Below, one piece after another: positions 24,982-33,678 of a DNA stretch of 41,675 bases (positions within the stretch are counted from its first letter, which is position 1; each line of letters starts with the position of its first letter). The notes under the pieces were generated by a model. It searched no databases. It saw only the letters and a program-made list of their open reading frames with translations, and was not told where the DNA came from. The stretch is taken from contig NZ_DAVG01000095.1 of the NCBI RefSeq assembly GCF_002505485.1, forward strand, positions 1-41,675, given 5' to 3'. Position numbers and translations under genes: made by a program. The DNA comes from Methanosarcina sp. UBA5. Lineage in GTDB: Archaea; Halobacteriota; Methanosarcinia; Methanosarcinales; Methanosarcinaceae.

Positions 24982-25791
24982 ATGAGTTTAGAAAATACTT
25001 CCATCCAGATGTTCGGGATTAAGACCCCTATTATCAGGGAAGGGGACGATATCGTACAGATTATAGATAAGGCTCTGGAGGAAGCAGGGCTTGTCCCTAT
25101 TGATGGGGATATTTTCGTGCTTGCCGAATCTGCGGTTGGCACGGCGGAAAGAAGAGTTGTCAGGCTTGCAAGCGTGACTCCAGGCGAAAGGGCAAAGGTG
25201 CTCGGGGAACAGTACGGGATCGATCCCAGAGAAATGGAACTCGTGCTTCAGGAATGCGATGAGATTTTTGGGGGTGTTCCCGGAGCTGCCCTTACAATTA
25301 CAAAAGGCGTTCTGGCTCCGAATGCAGGGATCGATGCTTCCAATGCCCCTGAAGGTTATGTGATCCTGCTTCCGGAAGACCCGCGAAAAAGTTCTGAGAT
25401 TATCAGGGATCGGCTTGAGCAGCTTTACTCATGCAGGCTGGGGGTAATTATAGGAGACAGCAGGACCCAGCCCCTCAGGCTTGGTTGCTCGGGAATTGCT
25501 CTTGGAGTCTCAGGCTTTGTGCCTGTGGAGGATGCACGGGGAACTGACGATATCTACGGGAAACCTCTCCGTATTACGTACAAGGCTGTAGCAGATAACC
25601 TTGTTTCGGCTGCCGAACTCCTTATGGGAGAAGCCGGGGAAAGAGTGCCCTGCGTGCTGATCCGTGGTGCTCCTGTAAGTATGATAAACGAGTCCCCGGA
25701 TATGCCAACGATCCCAATGGAAGGCTGTATGTATTTCGGCAACATAATTAAAGGCCATGCTAAGGATAAAAGCAGCGGGAAAAATGTTTAA
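24982..25791 (+). CDS. cofE: CofE-type gamma-glutamyl ligase, divergent
   Basis: The protein has 269 aa and belongs to the coenzyme F420-0:L-glutamate ligase family. Metal-binding D118 (APNAGIDASNA) and D159 (VIIGDSRT) are present, followed by GIALGVSGFVPVEDARG and DIYGKPLRITY. The usual (S)D..GRP.R.G loop is replaced by GDSRTQPLRLG, and the middle (FGGVPGAALTITKG) also differs, so the substrate may not be F420. It closes the tetrahydrofolate gene set. It may therefore add glutamate to dihydropteroate in place of FolC (inference), or simply be the F420 enzyme. Confidence 0.82.
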   Translation: MSLENTSIQMFGIKTPIIREGDDIVQIIDKALEEAGLVPIDGDIFVLAESAVGTAERRVVRLASVTPGERAKVLGEQYGIDPREMELVLQECDEIFGGVPGAALTITKGVLAPNAGIDASNAPEGYVILLPEDPRKSSEIIRDRLEQLYSCRLGVIIGDSRTQPLRLGCSGIALGVSGFVPVEDARGTDDIYGKPLRITYKAVADNLVSAAELLMGEAGERVPCVLIRGAPVSMINESPDMPTIPMEGCMYFGNIIKGHAKDKSSGKNV

Positions 25792-25848
25792 TCCTTAACA
25801 AGTTCCCCGATAGAAACAATAGAAACAAATTTTTTTTAACAGTTTGAT

Positions 25849-25863
25849 ATTTATATATAAATA
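25849..25863 (+). promoter_or_regulatory. Strong TATA box before a doubtful small gene
   Basis: ATTTATATATAAATA at 25849-25863 would place a transcript start near 25878-25885, almost on the ATG at 25877. Something is probably transcribed here even if the ORF is not real. Confidence 0.45.
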
Positions 25864-25876
25864 ATATGGAAATTAG

Positions 25877-26155
25877 ATGAATTTGTTCATGTATTTTTGG
25901 AGCTCTCGGGGATCTGATTATGACTGTGCACTCCATCAAATTGAATATCTTTTAGAATTAGCAAGTCTTCTTGCAGGAATTGTCACGCTAGTAAACTTAA
26001 TAAACGGAGTGCCAAGTCCAGATCCCATTCCTTCAGGAACTTCCATTGGAGAGCCTGCAGCAACTTCTCAATTTTTAAAAAGTGATCAAAAGAAAGGAAA
26101 AATAAATAGTCATCGGTTCAAGAAAAGACAAGTTTCAGGGACTTGTCCGTCATAG
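25877..26155 (+). CDS. Doubtful 92-aa hypothetical protein
   Basis: The ORF starts near a strong TATA box and has one hydrophobic segment (about 20-45, IEYLLELASLLAGIVTLVNL). Its C-terminal end runs into a tandem repeat (AGGGACTTGTCCGTCAT twice, 26137-26170). I recognise no family. It could be a small leaderless membrane protein or a chance frame. Confidence 0.35.
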   Translation: MNLFMYFWSSRGSDYDCALHQIEYLLELASLLAGIVTLVNLINGVPSPDPIPSGTSIGEPAATSQFLKSDQKKGKINSHRFKKRQVSGTCPS

Positions 26156-26242
26156 GGACTTGTCCGTCATGCCGTGAAAAGATAGCTATTATGCTTTTTC
26201 CCTTCATACTTAGTAATTTTTTCAGACTCGGCTGTTATTATA

Positions 26243-26437
26243 TCAGTCCCAGTCGAAGTCACGACCACATCCTCTTCTGCGGCCACAGCGACGCCCTCTT
26301 CTGAATCTATCATCACAGTCAAAACGGCCACCAAAGCCGCAGCCGTCAAATCCACCACAGCCTCCAAAGCCGCCAAAACCGCCGCCGCAACCATCAAACC
26401 CTCTTCCTCTTCCAAATACTCCAAATCCTCCACCCAT
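26243..26437 (-). CDS. Gly/Cys/Arg-rich small protein
   Basis: The protein has 64 aa from ATG 26437, chosen because GGAGG lies a standard distance upstream, inside the earlier ATG frame. The N-terminal part is Gly-Phe-Cys repeats (GFDGCGGGFGGFGGCGGFDG) and the C-terminal part is basic, with four more Cys (RRGRRCGRRRGCGRDFDWD). It could bind metal or nucleic acid. The overlapping frame on the same strand is a repeat-driven shadow. I do not recognise it. Confidence 0.6.
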   Translation of the reverse strand: MGGGFGVFGRGRGFDGCGGGFGGFGGCGGFDGCGFGGRFDCDDRFRRGRRCGRRRGCGRDFDWD

Positions 26438-26540
26438 TGTATTTGCCTCCATGATTTTACGATGTTCTTTTTTGTTCTTTTTATATTTTTTTGCTTTATA
26501 TTCTTGCTTTATATTCTTAATACTCGTTCTGCATACTGGA

Positions 26541-26618
26541 GGAGATGATTTTTAAAATCAGGATACAATCTGATCAAATGGAGATGATTTTTAAAATCAG
26601 GATACAATCTGATCAAAT
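26541..26618. repeat. Two perfect 39-bp tandem copies
   Basis: Positions 26541-26579 and 26580-26618 are identical (starting GGAGATGATTTTTAAAATCA). Each unit contains the inverted pair GATTTTTAAAATC and ATCAG..CTGAT, so it could fold. Confidence 0.85.
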
Positions 26619-27391
26619 TCCTCATCGACCTCCCCAATCCTGTAATATACCCACGGCAGTTATTTATAGAAATGATTCATTTTTCTCCTTTCTATTTGAG
26701 ATAAAATGTTCAACTTTAATTGACATGAGTACAGGTATAAATATAATTATATATTATATAATAGTAATAGAATATTTATTCCTTATTAATAATAACTTTG
26801 AAGAATTTGTACTTATTAGCTAAAAAATAGGTTCAGTTTCGTATTAACATCCGAAAATTTTTAATTCCTGCCCAATTAGGCTAACTATAGAAATGTAGTA
26901 TATAAATGCAGTAAAATGTAGTATATAAATGCAGTATTATGTATGAAATGCAGTATATAAATGCAGTATTATGTATAGAAATGCAGTATTATGAATGGAA
27001 TCCGAAGAAAACCACAAACTGACGCGAGCAATAAGTAATGCTTTATGAGCAGCTTTATCTCCAAATTGGAATATAGAGCTCTCTGGTATTGGAAAAAATA
27101 CTTGCAAATTGGCACTTTCAAACCATTATCCGGATAGTGTATTGCGACTATCTCAGTTCTAATTTGGTTTCAATGGATTGTATCGAACTTATCCTTTTTG
27201 CGAGATCATACACGATAGAAATATAAATGCAGCGATCAATATAAGACTATTGCACTTCGATATGGAAATAATTCACCTGGGGATTCCAGGGTAGAGCCTG
27301 TGGACTTATTCTCGGTAGAGAGAAATATGAAGCAGGAAGAAACAATTGGATATATGAAAAATTATTTCACATCATCGAAGATAGTATACAA
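26619..27391. other. AT-rich repeat region without a clear gene
   Basis: Imperfect units beginning AAATG(T/C)AGTATATAAATGCAGT start at 26891, 26914, 26946 and 26979. The rest is AT-rich and has no convincing gene. Confidence 0.4.
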
Positions 27392-27532
27392 TTATTGAGT
27401 CCCGACCCTGTATTTGGTAAATCCAGCTTTCATGTCGCCTATCATCAGGATTGGGCTTCCGGCAGCTTTGTCGTACAGGCCCTTGAAGCTGTATACGTAC
27501 GACTCTTCGGTATGCTTCCCGGAATGGATTAA
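27392..27532 (-). pseudogene. C-terminal remnant of an unknown gene
   Basis: Read leftward, a frame without start gives about 45 residues (for example SYVYSFKGLYDKAAGSPILM and then IGDMKAGFTKYRVGTQ) before TAA at 27392-27394. The composition is protein-like, yet a stop closes the frame near 27550. I cannot name the family. Confidence 0.3.
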
Positions 27533-27580
27533 ACAAAAACAGAGAAAGTCTCAGACGTTTCAAAATATAAAGGTGATTTT

Positions 27581-27847
27581 ATGAAACCGATGTTATTGGA
27601 CTTTTCCGCAACATGGTGTGGACCTTGCAGGATGCAAAAACCGATTCTTGAAGAGCTTGAGAAAAAGTACGGGGATAAGGTTGAGTTCAAGGTTGTCGAT
27701 GTGGATGAAAACCAGGAAATGGCTTCCAAATATGGCATACACGCTGTCCCGACACTGATTATTCAGAAAGATGGGACAGAAGTAAAGCGCTTCATGGGAG
27801 TTACCCAGGGCAGTGTACTGGCGTCAGAACTCGATAAGATCCTCTGA
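27581..27847 (+). CDS. Thioredoxin-like small redox protein
   Basis: The protein has 88 aa and forms a single thioredoxin fold with the active site WCGPC (C13, C16) and the cis-proline in HAVPT (P57). It reduces disulfides in the cytoplasm. It is about 20 residues shorter at the N-terminus than bacterial thioredoxin, as in several methanogen thioredoxins. ATG 27581 follows a perfect AAAGGTGAT. It stands alone. Confidence 0.9.
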   Translation: MKPMLLDFSATWCGPCRMQKPILEELEKKYGDKVEFKVVDVDENQEMASKYGIHAVPTLIIQKDGTEVKRFMGVTQGSVLASELDKIL

Positions 27848-28450
27848 CCCTCAGTTTTTCTGACAAAAGACCGCCCGGGGTTCCAGAAACCTGGGGCTAA
27901 TCTTTTTCCATATCCGTTTTTATCTGTTTTAGGGCTTTCTATAATTCCTAAAGTGGAAGAAAGTCTTACTACCTGCATTTCTCAGTATTTAGAAACTGAA
28001 TATATTTACTAATAGTGTTTTCAAAACTTATTTTAATAATATAAGACCTAAATGGAAAATTGATGGGACTTAATGCTATCGTTTTTTGTTTTTAAATTAA
28101 ACTATGTAGCTGTTCTCAACTTCTTATAGAAGCCCAGTAAATTCATGTTAAATCGGAAAACAATACCAGAGCAACTATGTATATACAAATTTTGCTGCGG
28201 AAAGCGAGTCGCTGAGATCCCGAGCTGAAAAGTTATGAAATTCTGTAGATATCATAATTATTTTATAAGTTTTCATAAAATAAGTTTATAAGTTAACTGA
28301 AAAATTTTGATTAAAAAAATGTTTCTTGAATCAAAAATTCAGAATACTATCTAAATAATGTTAGTTTAATGGGATAAATATTTATAGTCAGTATATCCTA
28401 ATAGTATCAATGTAAAAACGTAAAAAAATTTAAAGTGAGATGAGAAAAAC
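27848..28450. promoter_or_regulatory. Spacer with the promoter of the first DUF1699 gene
   Basis: After thioredoxin a T-rich stretch follows. AAATATTTATAG at 28376-28387 is a TATA-like box about 65 bases before the DUF1699 ATG at 28451, leaving a leader of about 40 bases. Nothing else was seen. Confidence 0.45.
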
Positions 28451-28858
28451 ATGAAGATCCGAGTGGTTAGTTCCAGAGAAGAAATATTTACACTTAATCC
28501 GAATGAGCGCATTGTTCACCTGGCCTTCAGGCCGTCGAACAAGGACGTTTTGGGCCTGGTTGAGACCTGCCCAAAAATTGAGGTAATTCAGTTACCGAAA
28601 TCCTATATGGCTACAGTTTCGAAATCCATAGAAATGTTCCTTGAGATGCAGAGAATCCAGCTCATCGAAGGCGACGTCTGGGGCCACAGAAAAGATATAA
28701 ACGAATATTACACCATTCCGTCCTCAGTGACTGAAAAAATAAAGGAAATGAGATCCGAAGGGATATCCACTGAGGATATTGAAGCAAAGGTTTCAAGGGA
28801 AAATATGCTTAACCCTGAAATGGTCGCTTATATCATAACCAAGGAATCCCCTGCCTGA
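28451..28858 (+). CDS. DUF1699 family protein, copy 1
   Basis: The protein has 135 aa. The first two thirds are almost identical to the proteins at 37603 and 38966 (KIRVVSSREEI, FRPSNKDV, ETCPKIE, QLPKSY, EGDVWGHRKDINEYY). The last 40 residues vary and look like two or three helices (ISTEDIEAKVSRENMLNPEM), as in a helix-turn-helix. The family is described only from Methanosarcina-type archaea and has no known function. A hairpin CGCG-TTTT-CGCG (28926-28937) lies in the 3' flank. Confidence 0.85.
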   Translation: MKIRVVSSREEIFTLNPNERIVHLAFRPSNKDVLGLVETCPKIEVIQLPKSYMATVSKSIEMFLEMQRIQLIEGDVWGHRKDINEYYTIPSSVTEKIKEMRSEGISTEDIEAKVSRENMLNPEMVAYIITKESPA

Positions 28859-29135
28859 ATTTGAGCAGGATAAATACGCTACCAGGCGTTTCACTGGAGA
28901 TTAAACCGCAAAGGCGTTGAATTTTCGCGTTTTCGCGATCTGATCTCCGGCTTAAATCTTCTACTTTAGAGAAGGCTTATGTCTGGAGAAAGTGAGAAAA
29001 CCCGAAAGCATAATTGAGATCCGCTTTTCAAGAGGATTTCTTATTTATTAATTTCTTTTACTACATTTTTTAAGAGATTTAGAATATGGGAAGAAATTGG
29101 GACTCCCAGTGTTGCTGTCGAAGTTGCTGTCAACA
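28859..29135. other. Spacer with nested hairpins
   Basis: GGAGAT (28896-28901) pairs with ATCTCC (28943-28948) around CGCGTTTTCGCG (28926-28937). This may terminate the DUF1699 transcript. No gene was seen. Confidence 0.4.
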
Positions 29136-29336
29136 CTAACTAGAAAATGAATTTTTACGATTTTTTTCAGCGGCGTGACCCACGAGAATTTCATTCGTGA
29201 CATCTTTTCCAAATGATTTTATGGGATGTTTGACTTTATCGAGTACTGACCTTACTTTCGAGATGCTGGTTTTTGATTCTTCTTTTTCTTTCAGAGACGC
29301 AGAAGAGTTTTTGATTTCTTCAATCAGTGCATTCAT
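29136..29336 (-). CDS. Doubtful 66-aa helical protein, possibly truncated
   Basis: The ORF starts at ATG 29336 without a ribosome site. Read back past that ATG the frame stays open and protein-like (for example VTIQPVKDIINFLEKVLKN) to about 29427, but with no start codon. So the N-terminus may be lost or lie in another frame. The product is a charged coiled-coil type with many Lys and Ser. It ends in UAG, followed two codons on by UGA. Family unknown. Confidence 0.35.
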   Translation of the reverse strand: MNALIEEIKNSSASLKEKEESKTSISKVRSVLDKVKHPIKSFGKDVTNEILVGHAAEKNRKNSFSS

Positions 29337-29478
29337 ATTTTTGAGTACTTTTTCAAGGAAATTGATAATATCCTTGACAGGCTGGATAGTTACCCTATTT
29401 TTATAAACCAGTCCCTTAGGAATCTATCGTTTTTCCCTAACCTTAAATACCTTAAGTATTATTTCCTCAAGGATTTGC

Positions 29479-30498
29479 GTGATTTCTAAAAAACTGATTG
29501 ATCTTGGTGTGCTAGCGCTCAGGCAGCGTAATTCTCGCGGGACTTTTAAACCGCATATCTCACTCCGGTTCAGGGACAATGCCGGAGATTTGCGCACCTT
29601 TTCCATTGATACTACCAGGACGCTGGGAAAGCATCCTCAGCCCGATGCCTATCTGATCACCCATGCCCATTCCGACCACCACGGAAAATCGGCTATGCTT
29701 TCTCCCAATGCAGTTTGTTCGGAAAAAACCGCGGTGGCGCTTGAAATCAGGCACGACAGAAAATATGCGGGCAGCATGTGCACGCTTGGGGATGAAATCG
29801 ATATAGATGGAACAAAGATAAAGACCTTCCCTACTGAACATACCGCAGGCGCGACTGCTTTTTACTGGGAAAACGATGTCGGGACAAAGATTCTGGTTAC
29901 AGGTGACGTTAAAGATGCAAGCAATCTTCCTCCCTGTGATGTCCTTATCACTGAAGCTAACTACGGAGACCCTGCTGATCCCTCCTGCTATTTTGCAGAT
30001 GACCTTGAAGGCATGAAATCTGCCCTTTTTGAAAACGGACCTGTAGCCTTTGGAGCATATGAATTTGGAAAGACACAGCGTGCAGTCGAACTCATAAGAG
30101 GCTTCGGATATGACGGCGCCATTTGTATGGAGGCGAGGACAAGGGCTCTTACCCGCAACATGCTTGAGGATGCCGGAGAACTGGCAGGGCTTGATTCCGG
30201 AGAAGGTGACGGGGTTTTCATAGTTGCTCCCTGGGACCTTGACAAGTTGCCCTGGAGCATGAAAAAATACGTGCTGAGTTGCCGCATGGATTACCCTTAC
30301 CCAACAATCAGGATAAGCGACCATCTTGATGCTTGCGGACTTGAAAATATGGTCAGGAAACTTTCCCCTGAAGTCACTCTTGTCTATCATCCAGCAGGGA
30401 ATAGACCTTCAAAATTTTCAAAACATTTAAATTCAATAGGAATTGATTCGATATCTATAGATCAGATCGGTAATGTTTTAAGTAATGAATTTATTTAA
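29479..30498 (+). CDS. Metallo-beta-lactamase-fold hydrolase
   Basis: The protein has 339 aa. THAHSDHHG gives the first metal motif (H62, H64, D66, H67), and EHTAGATAFYW and VTGDVKDASNL supply the later ligands. The C-terminal third carries further domain-like sequence (VEL.RGFGYDGAICMEAR, and YHPAGNRPSKFSKHL). The fold is shared by RNase J/CPSF-type nucleases and small-molecule hydrolases. The late segment near residue 325 resembles a C-terminal exonuclease-type region, so a nuclease is my first guess. It stands alone, with no Shine-Dalgarno at ATG 29479. Confidence 0.8.
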   Translation: MISKKLIDLGVLALRQRNSRGTFKPHISLRFRDNAGDLRTFSIDTTRTLGKHPQPDAYLITHAHSDHHGKSAMLSPNAVCSEKTAVALEIRHDRKYAGSMCTLGDEIDIDGTKIKTFPTEHTAGATAFYWENDVGTKILVTGDVKDASNLPPCDVLITEANYGDPADPSCYFADDLEGMKSALFENGPVAFGAYEFGKTQRAVELIRGFGYDGAICMEARTRALTRNMLEDAGELAGLDSGEGDGVFIVAPWDLDKLPWSMKKYVLSCRMDYPYPTIRISDHLDACGLENMVRKLSPEVTLVYHPAGNRPSKFSKHLNSIGIDSISIDQIGNVLSNEFI

Positions 30499-30814
30499 AG
30501 CTGTGAAGTCCAGTCTTAATACTTAATCCCAATAATTCAATTTAGAGAATCTTGTTTCAGAAATGAATTCCAGAATATAATTCCGTATCGTAATTCCAAG
30601 AATCTTATTTCAGCAATAAATCATAATAACTTAATAAATAATTTAATTATAATAATTTAAATACAATGATTTTAATCTGATATCTCAAATCCGCAAATTA
30701 AAATCTTTTCGCAAACTGAAATCTTATAATTCAGGTCTAATTTTTAATTGAGATTAGATCCTGACTATGATTACATCCCGGGAATGTCGATTGCCGTTCA
30801 GGAGAGTATACAGG
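30499..30814. other. AT-rich spacer before the EMC6-like gene
   Basis: Short AATTCC, AATAA and AATTTAA elements repeat irregularly. No gene and no clear hairpin were seen. Confidence 0.35.
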
Positions 30815-31243
30815 TTGAGTAAGCAAAATCCGAAGTCAAAGTCCAGAAAGGAACCTGCAAAAATAACAGAGGGTACTTCAGAAGTTCCTGCAGCAAAGAT
30901 TGAGACTCCAGAGAAGAAGACTCTAATTAAGGAAAGGACGCCTGAGGAAAAGCAAAAGGAGCATAGGGACGGAATTATAAAGACGATAGTAGCCGCAATA
31001 CTTGGCACAATCGCAGGAATTTTATATTTTCACTTGTATGGAACCGGAGAAAACAATATCTGGTATGTGGAACTTACGATAGTCATTGGATTTACGTATT
31101 TCATACAGAAGTTTCTCTATCCTCAACTTCAGATCAGTACAAAGGAGTTCAAATTAAAGGACTGGTTCTACGTAGAGTTTATAGTGGTTGATTTCTTCCT
31201 TGTTGTCTGGACTATCCTCCTGAACTTAAGTCTTCGTTCCTGA
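30815..31243 (+). CDS. EMC6-like membrane protein
   Basis: The product has about 142 aa from TTG 30815, with GGAG ten bases upstream; ATG 30767 is an alternative with no ribosome site. A charged cytoplasmic stretch (about 1-55) is followed by a first membrane helix (TIVAAILGTIAGILYFHLYG), a second (VELTIVIGFTYFIQKF), and a third (FIVVDFFLVVWTILLNL). The DWFYVEFIVVDFFLVVWTI motif is typical of archaeal EMC6-like proteins, a family related to an insertase subunit of the ER membrane complex. Confidence 0.75.
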   Translation: MSKQNPKSKSRKEPAKITEGTSEVPAAKIETPEKKTLIKERTPEEKQKEHRDGIIKTIVAAILGTIAGILYFHLYGTGENNIWYVELTIVIGFTYFIQKFLYPQLQISTKEFKLKDWFYVEFIVVDFFLVVWTILLNLSLRS

Positions 31244-31696
31244 ACTGCAAAAAGACTCTCTTAAAGTCAAGGACCTTTCATACAGCCTTTTTATCACAGG
31301 CTTTTTCCTTTTTAATTTTCTCAACACCTGTATTACCTGGCCGTTTATTTCATTAAACTCCTGCATGACTGGTATTTTACGCCTGCAATAGTCCAACGGT
31401 TCATATACCAGAGCAGGCATTTCATAACCGATGACTGCTCTATAAGATAACTACTGTATTGCGAAATATCTTTCAAATAACTGCTGTGTATGCACAATAC
31501 TCTCAGATAACTGCTGTATATATGTGATATACTCTTAACATACTGGACATTATTATCAACTGCCTTGCCGTGACAACCGTCTTATGCTATAGCAAGTACT
31601 TACATTGCTACGCTCCGGTTACGCTTGAAATCACAGCAGGCGCTTCATCTAATATTATTAACAAATTAACGAAAAACGTATTTTTCGGGGACTATC
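31244..31696. repeat. Spacer with three 30-bp tandem repeats before the ABCE1 gene
   Basis: ATAACT(A/G)CTGT units start at 31447, 31477 and 31507, exactly 30 bases apart, with a fourth degenerate one near 31537. T-rich hairpins near 31280-31310 may terminate the EMC6-like gene. A leftward frame at 31226-31420 has no recognisable product and was not called. Confidence 0.6.
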
Positions 31697-33463
31697 ATGA
31701 GAATAGCTATACTTAATAAAGATAGGTGTCAGCCCAGACGGTGTAGTAAGGAGTGCGAGAAATATTGCCCGAGGGTCCGGACAGGGGATGAGACAATTGT
31801 TTTTGAGGAAGACGGGAAACCCGTCATTTCCGAGGAACTCTGTGTAGGCTGCGGAATTTGCATTAACAAATGTCCTTTTAAAGCCATTATGATCATAGGG
31901 CTTCCTGAAGCCCTGAAGGAACCCACTCACAGGTACGGAGTAAATGGTTTTGCCCTTTTCGGGCTGCCTGTGCCAAGGGCAGGAAAAGTAACAGGGATTC
32001 TCGGCCCTAACGGGATAGGAAAAAGTACGTCCGTCCAGATCCTTTCAGGAACTTTGATCCCTAACTTCGGACAGGAAAAAGGCGATTGGGATACTGTGCT
32101 TGAACACTATGCCGGAACTGCACTTTATGACTACTTCAAAGCTGTCGTGGATGGGAAGTTTAGGGTTTCCCAGAAACCTCAGTACGTGGACCTCATCCCT
32201 AAAGCTTTCAAAGGAAAAACCTCAGAACTGCTCGAAAAAACCGATGAAAGAGGAGTCCTTGATGAGCTTATCGACTATCTCGATTTAAAAAGTGTAGTTG
32301 ACAGGAAAATCTCGGAATTGAGCGGTGGAGAATTGCAGCGTGTGGCAATAGCAGCATGTGCGGCAAAGGATGCCCAGTTCTATTTCTTTGACGAAATTAG
32401 CCCCTACCTTGACATCTACCAGAGGATTAACGTCGCCCGCCTTATCCAGAATATTTCAAAGGACAGGGCTGTGCTCGTGGTAGAGCATGACCTTGCGATC
32501 CTGGATATGCTCACAGACGTCATTCACATTGCCTACGGAGAGCCTGCAGCTTTCGGTGTGGTTACTCTTCCAAAGAGCGTACGTGTGGGGATCAACCAGT
32601 ACCTCAAAGGCTATCTCCCTGAAGAAAATATAAGGATCCGGCCTGAAGCCATTAAGTATGAAGTCCATCCTCCAAGGGAAGACTACCAGTTAAGGTCCAT
32701 GGTTACCTTTAATGGTTTTTCTAAAAAATTCGGGAACGGCTTTTCCCTGAAAGCCACAGGCGGTAGCCTTCGGGAAGGAGAAGTGCTCGGAATAGTGGGT
32801 CCTAATGGTATAGGAAAATCAACCTTCGTAAAAGTGCTTGCAGGGGAAATAAAGCCTGATGAGGGCGATCCCGGCATAGACGTCAAAATTTCTTACAAGC
32901 CTCAGTATATTAAAGCCGATATCCCTATGCGCGTGCAGGACTTCCTGCGCGGGATCTCAAAGCAGTTTGGAACCAGCTACTACGAGGTAGAGATTTCGAA
33001 CCCGCTCCAGCTTGATAAGATATATGACAGCCTGCTAACGGATCTGAGCGGCGGAGAACTGCAAAGAGTTGCGATTGCAGCCTGCCTCACCCAGGAAGCC
33101 GACCTTTATATTCTGGATGAACCCAGTGCCCACCTTGACGTGGAACAGCGTTCCATGGTCACAAAAGTCCTCAACCGTTTTGCTGAAAACAACCAGAAGA
33201 CAGCCCTCGTCGTAGACCACGATATCTACATGATAGATATGATGAGCCAGCGACTCGTGGTTTTTGAAGGTAAGCCTTCTGTATACGGTGAAGCACACGG
33301 CCCGTTCAGCATGGAAAACGGTATGAACAGATTCCTGAAAAACCTGGGCATAACCTTCCGCAGGGACGAGGAAACAAAGCGTCCGCGTGTAAATAATCTG
33401 GGCTCAAGGCTTGACCGGGAACAGAAAGAGAGTGGAAACTACTATTATTCTGCAGAGATTTAA
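31697..33463 (+). CDS. abce1: ABCE1/Rli1 ribosome-recycling ATPase
   Basis: The protein has 588 aa. Two [4Fe-4S] motifs come first: C11, C16, C20, C24 and C49, C52, C55, C59. Two ABC domains follow, with Walker A GPNGIGKS at 103-110 and again near residue 370, and signatures LSGGELQRVA in both. It splits ribosomes after termination together with aRF1/Pelota and is essential in archaea. The start MRIAILNKDRCQPRRCS is family-typical. The upstream region carries 30-bp repeats; Hel308 follows 215 bases downstream. Confidence 0.95.
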   Translation: MRIAILNKDRCQPRRCSKECEKYCPRVRTGDETIVFEEDGKPVISEELCVGCGICINKCPFKAIMIIGLPEALKEPTHRYGVNGFALFGLPVPRAGKVTGILGPNGIGKSTSVQILSGTLIPNFGQEKGDWDTVLEHYAGTALYDYFKAVVDGKFRVSQKPQYVDLIPKAFKGKTSELLEKTDERGVLDELIDYLDLKSVVDRKISELSGGELQRVAIAACAAKDAQFYFFDEISPYLDIYQRINVARLIQNISKDRAVLVVEHDLAILDMLTDVIHIAYGEPAAFGVVTLPKSVRVGINQYLKGYLPEENIRIRPEAIKYEVHPPREDYQLRSMVTFNGFSKKFGNGFSLKATGGSLREGEVLGIVGPNGIGKSTFVKVLAGEIKPDEGDPGIDVKISYKPQYIKADIPMRVQDFLRGISKQFGTSYYEVEISNPLQLDKIYDSLLTDLSGGELQRVAIAACLTQEADLYILDEPSAHLDVEQRSMVTKVLNRFAENNQKTALVVDHDIYMIDMMSQRLVVFEGKPSVYGEAHGPFSMENGMNRFLKNLGITFRRDEETKRPRVNNLGSRLDREQKESGNYYYSAEI

Positions 33464-33473
33464 ATTCGGGATC

Positions 33474-33530
33474 AGTAAGTGATGTTAAGTAAATGATGTT
33501 AAGTAAATGATGTTCAATAAGTAATGTTCG
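33474..33530. repeat. Four short tandem repeats after the ABCE1 gene
   Basis: Units of 14-15 bases with core AGTAAATGATGTTA start at 33474, 33488, 33502 and 33517. Confidence 0.65.
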
Positions 33531-33678
33531 AAAAATCTTAAAGAATCGGGGTTCCCTTAACAAGGGACCAGATTTTTGCAGAATCTTTTGAAGAAGTTTC
33601 TGCAGATACTAAATTTTTCGATACTGGCGTGCAATTCCAAAATAGTTTTTTATCCAATGTGTGAGTTTCTGATTTTCA

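Noticed and set aside
26167..26433. A second - strand frame of 88 codons over the Gly-rich gene.
   Set aside because: Its Ala/Val/Glu-rich product is a frame shadow of the Gly repeats; the GGAGG site fits the Gly-rich frame.
26881..26999. Possible CRISPR array, because of repeated AAATGCAGTATATAAATGCAGT-like units.
   Set aside because: The units vary, the period changes (23, 32, 33), no constant-length spacers exist and no cas genes are near.
29560..30390. A 276-codon - strand frame over the metallo-beta-lactamase-fold gene.
   Set aside because: It is a mirror frame of the conserved + strand gene, with no promoter or ribosome site.
31226..31420. A 64-codon - strand frame after the EMC6-like gene.
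   Set aside because: It overlaps the 3' end of that gene, has no ribosome site and no recognised product.
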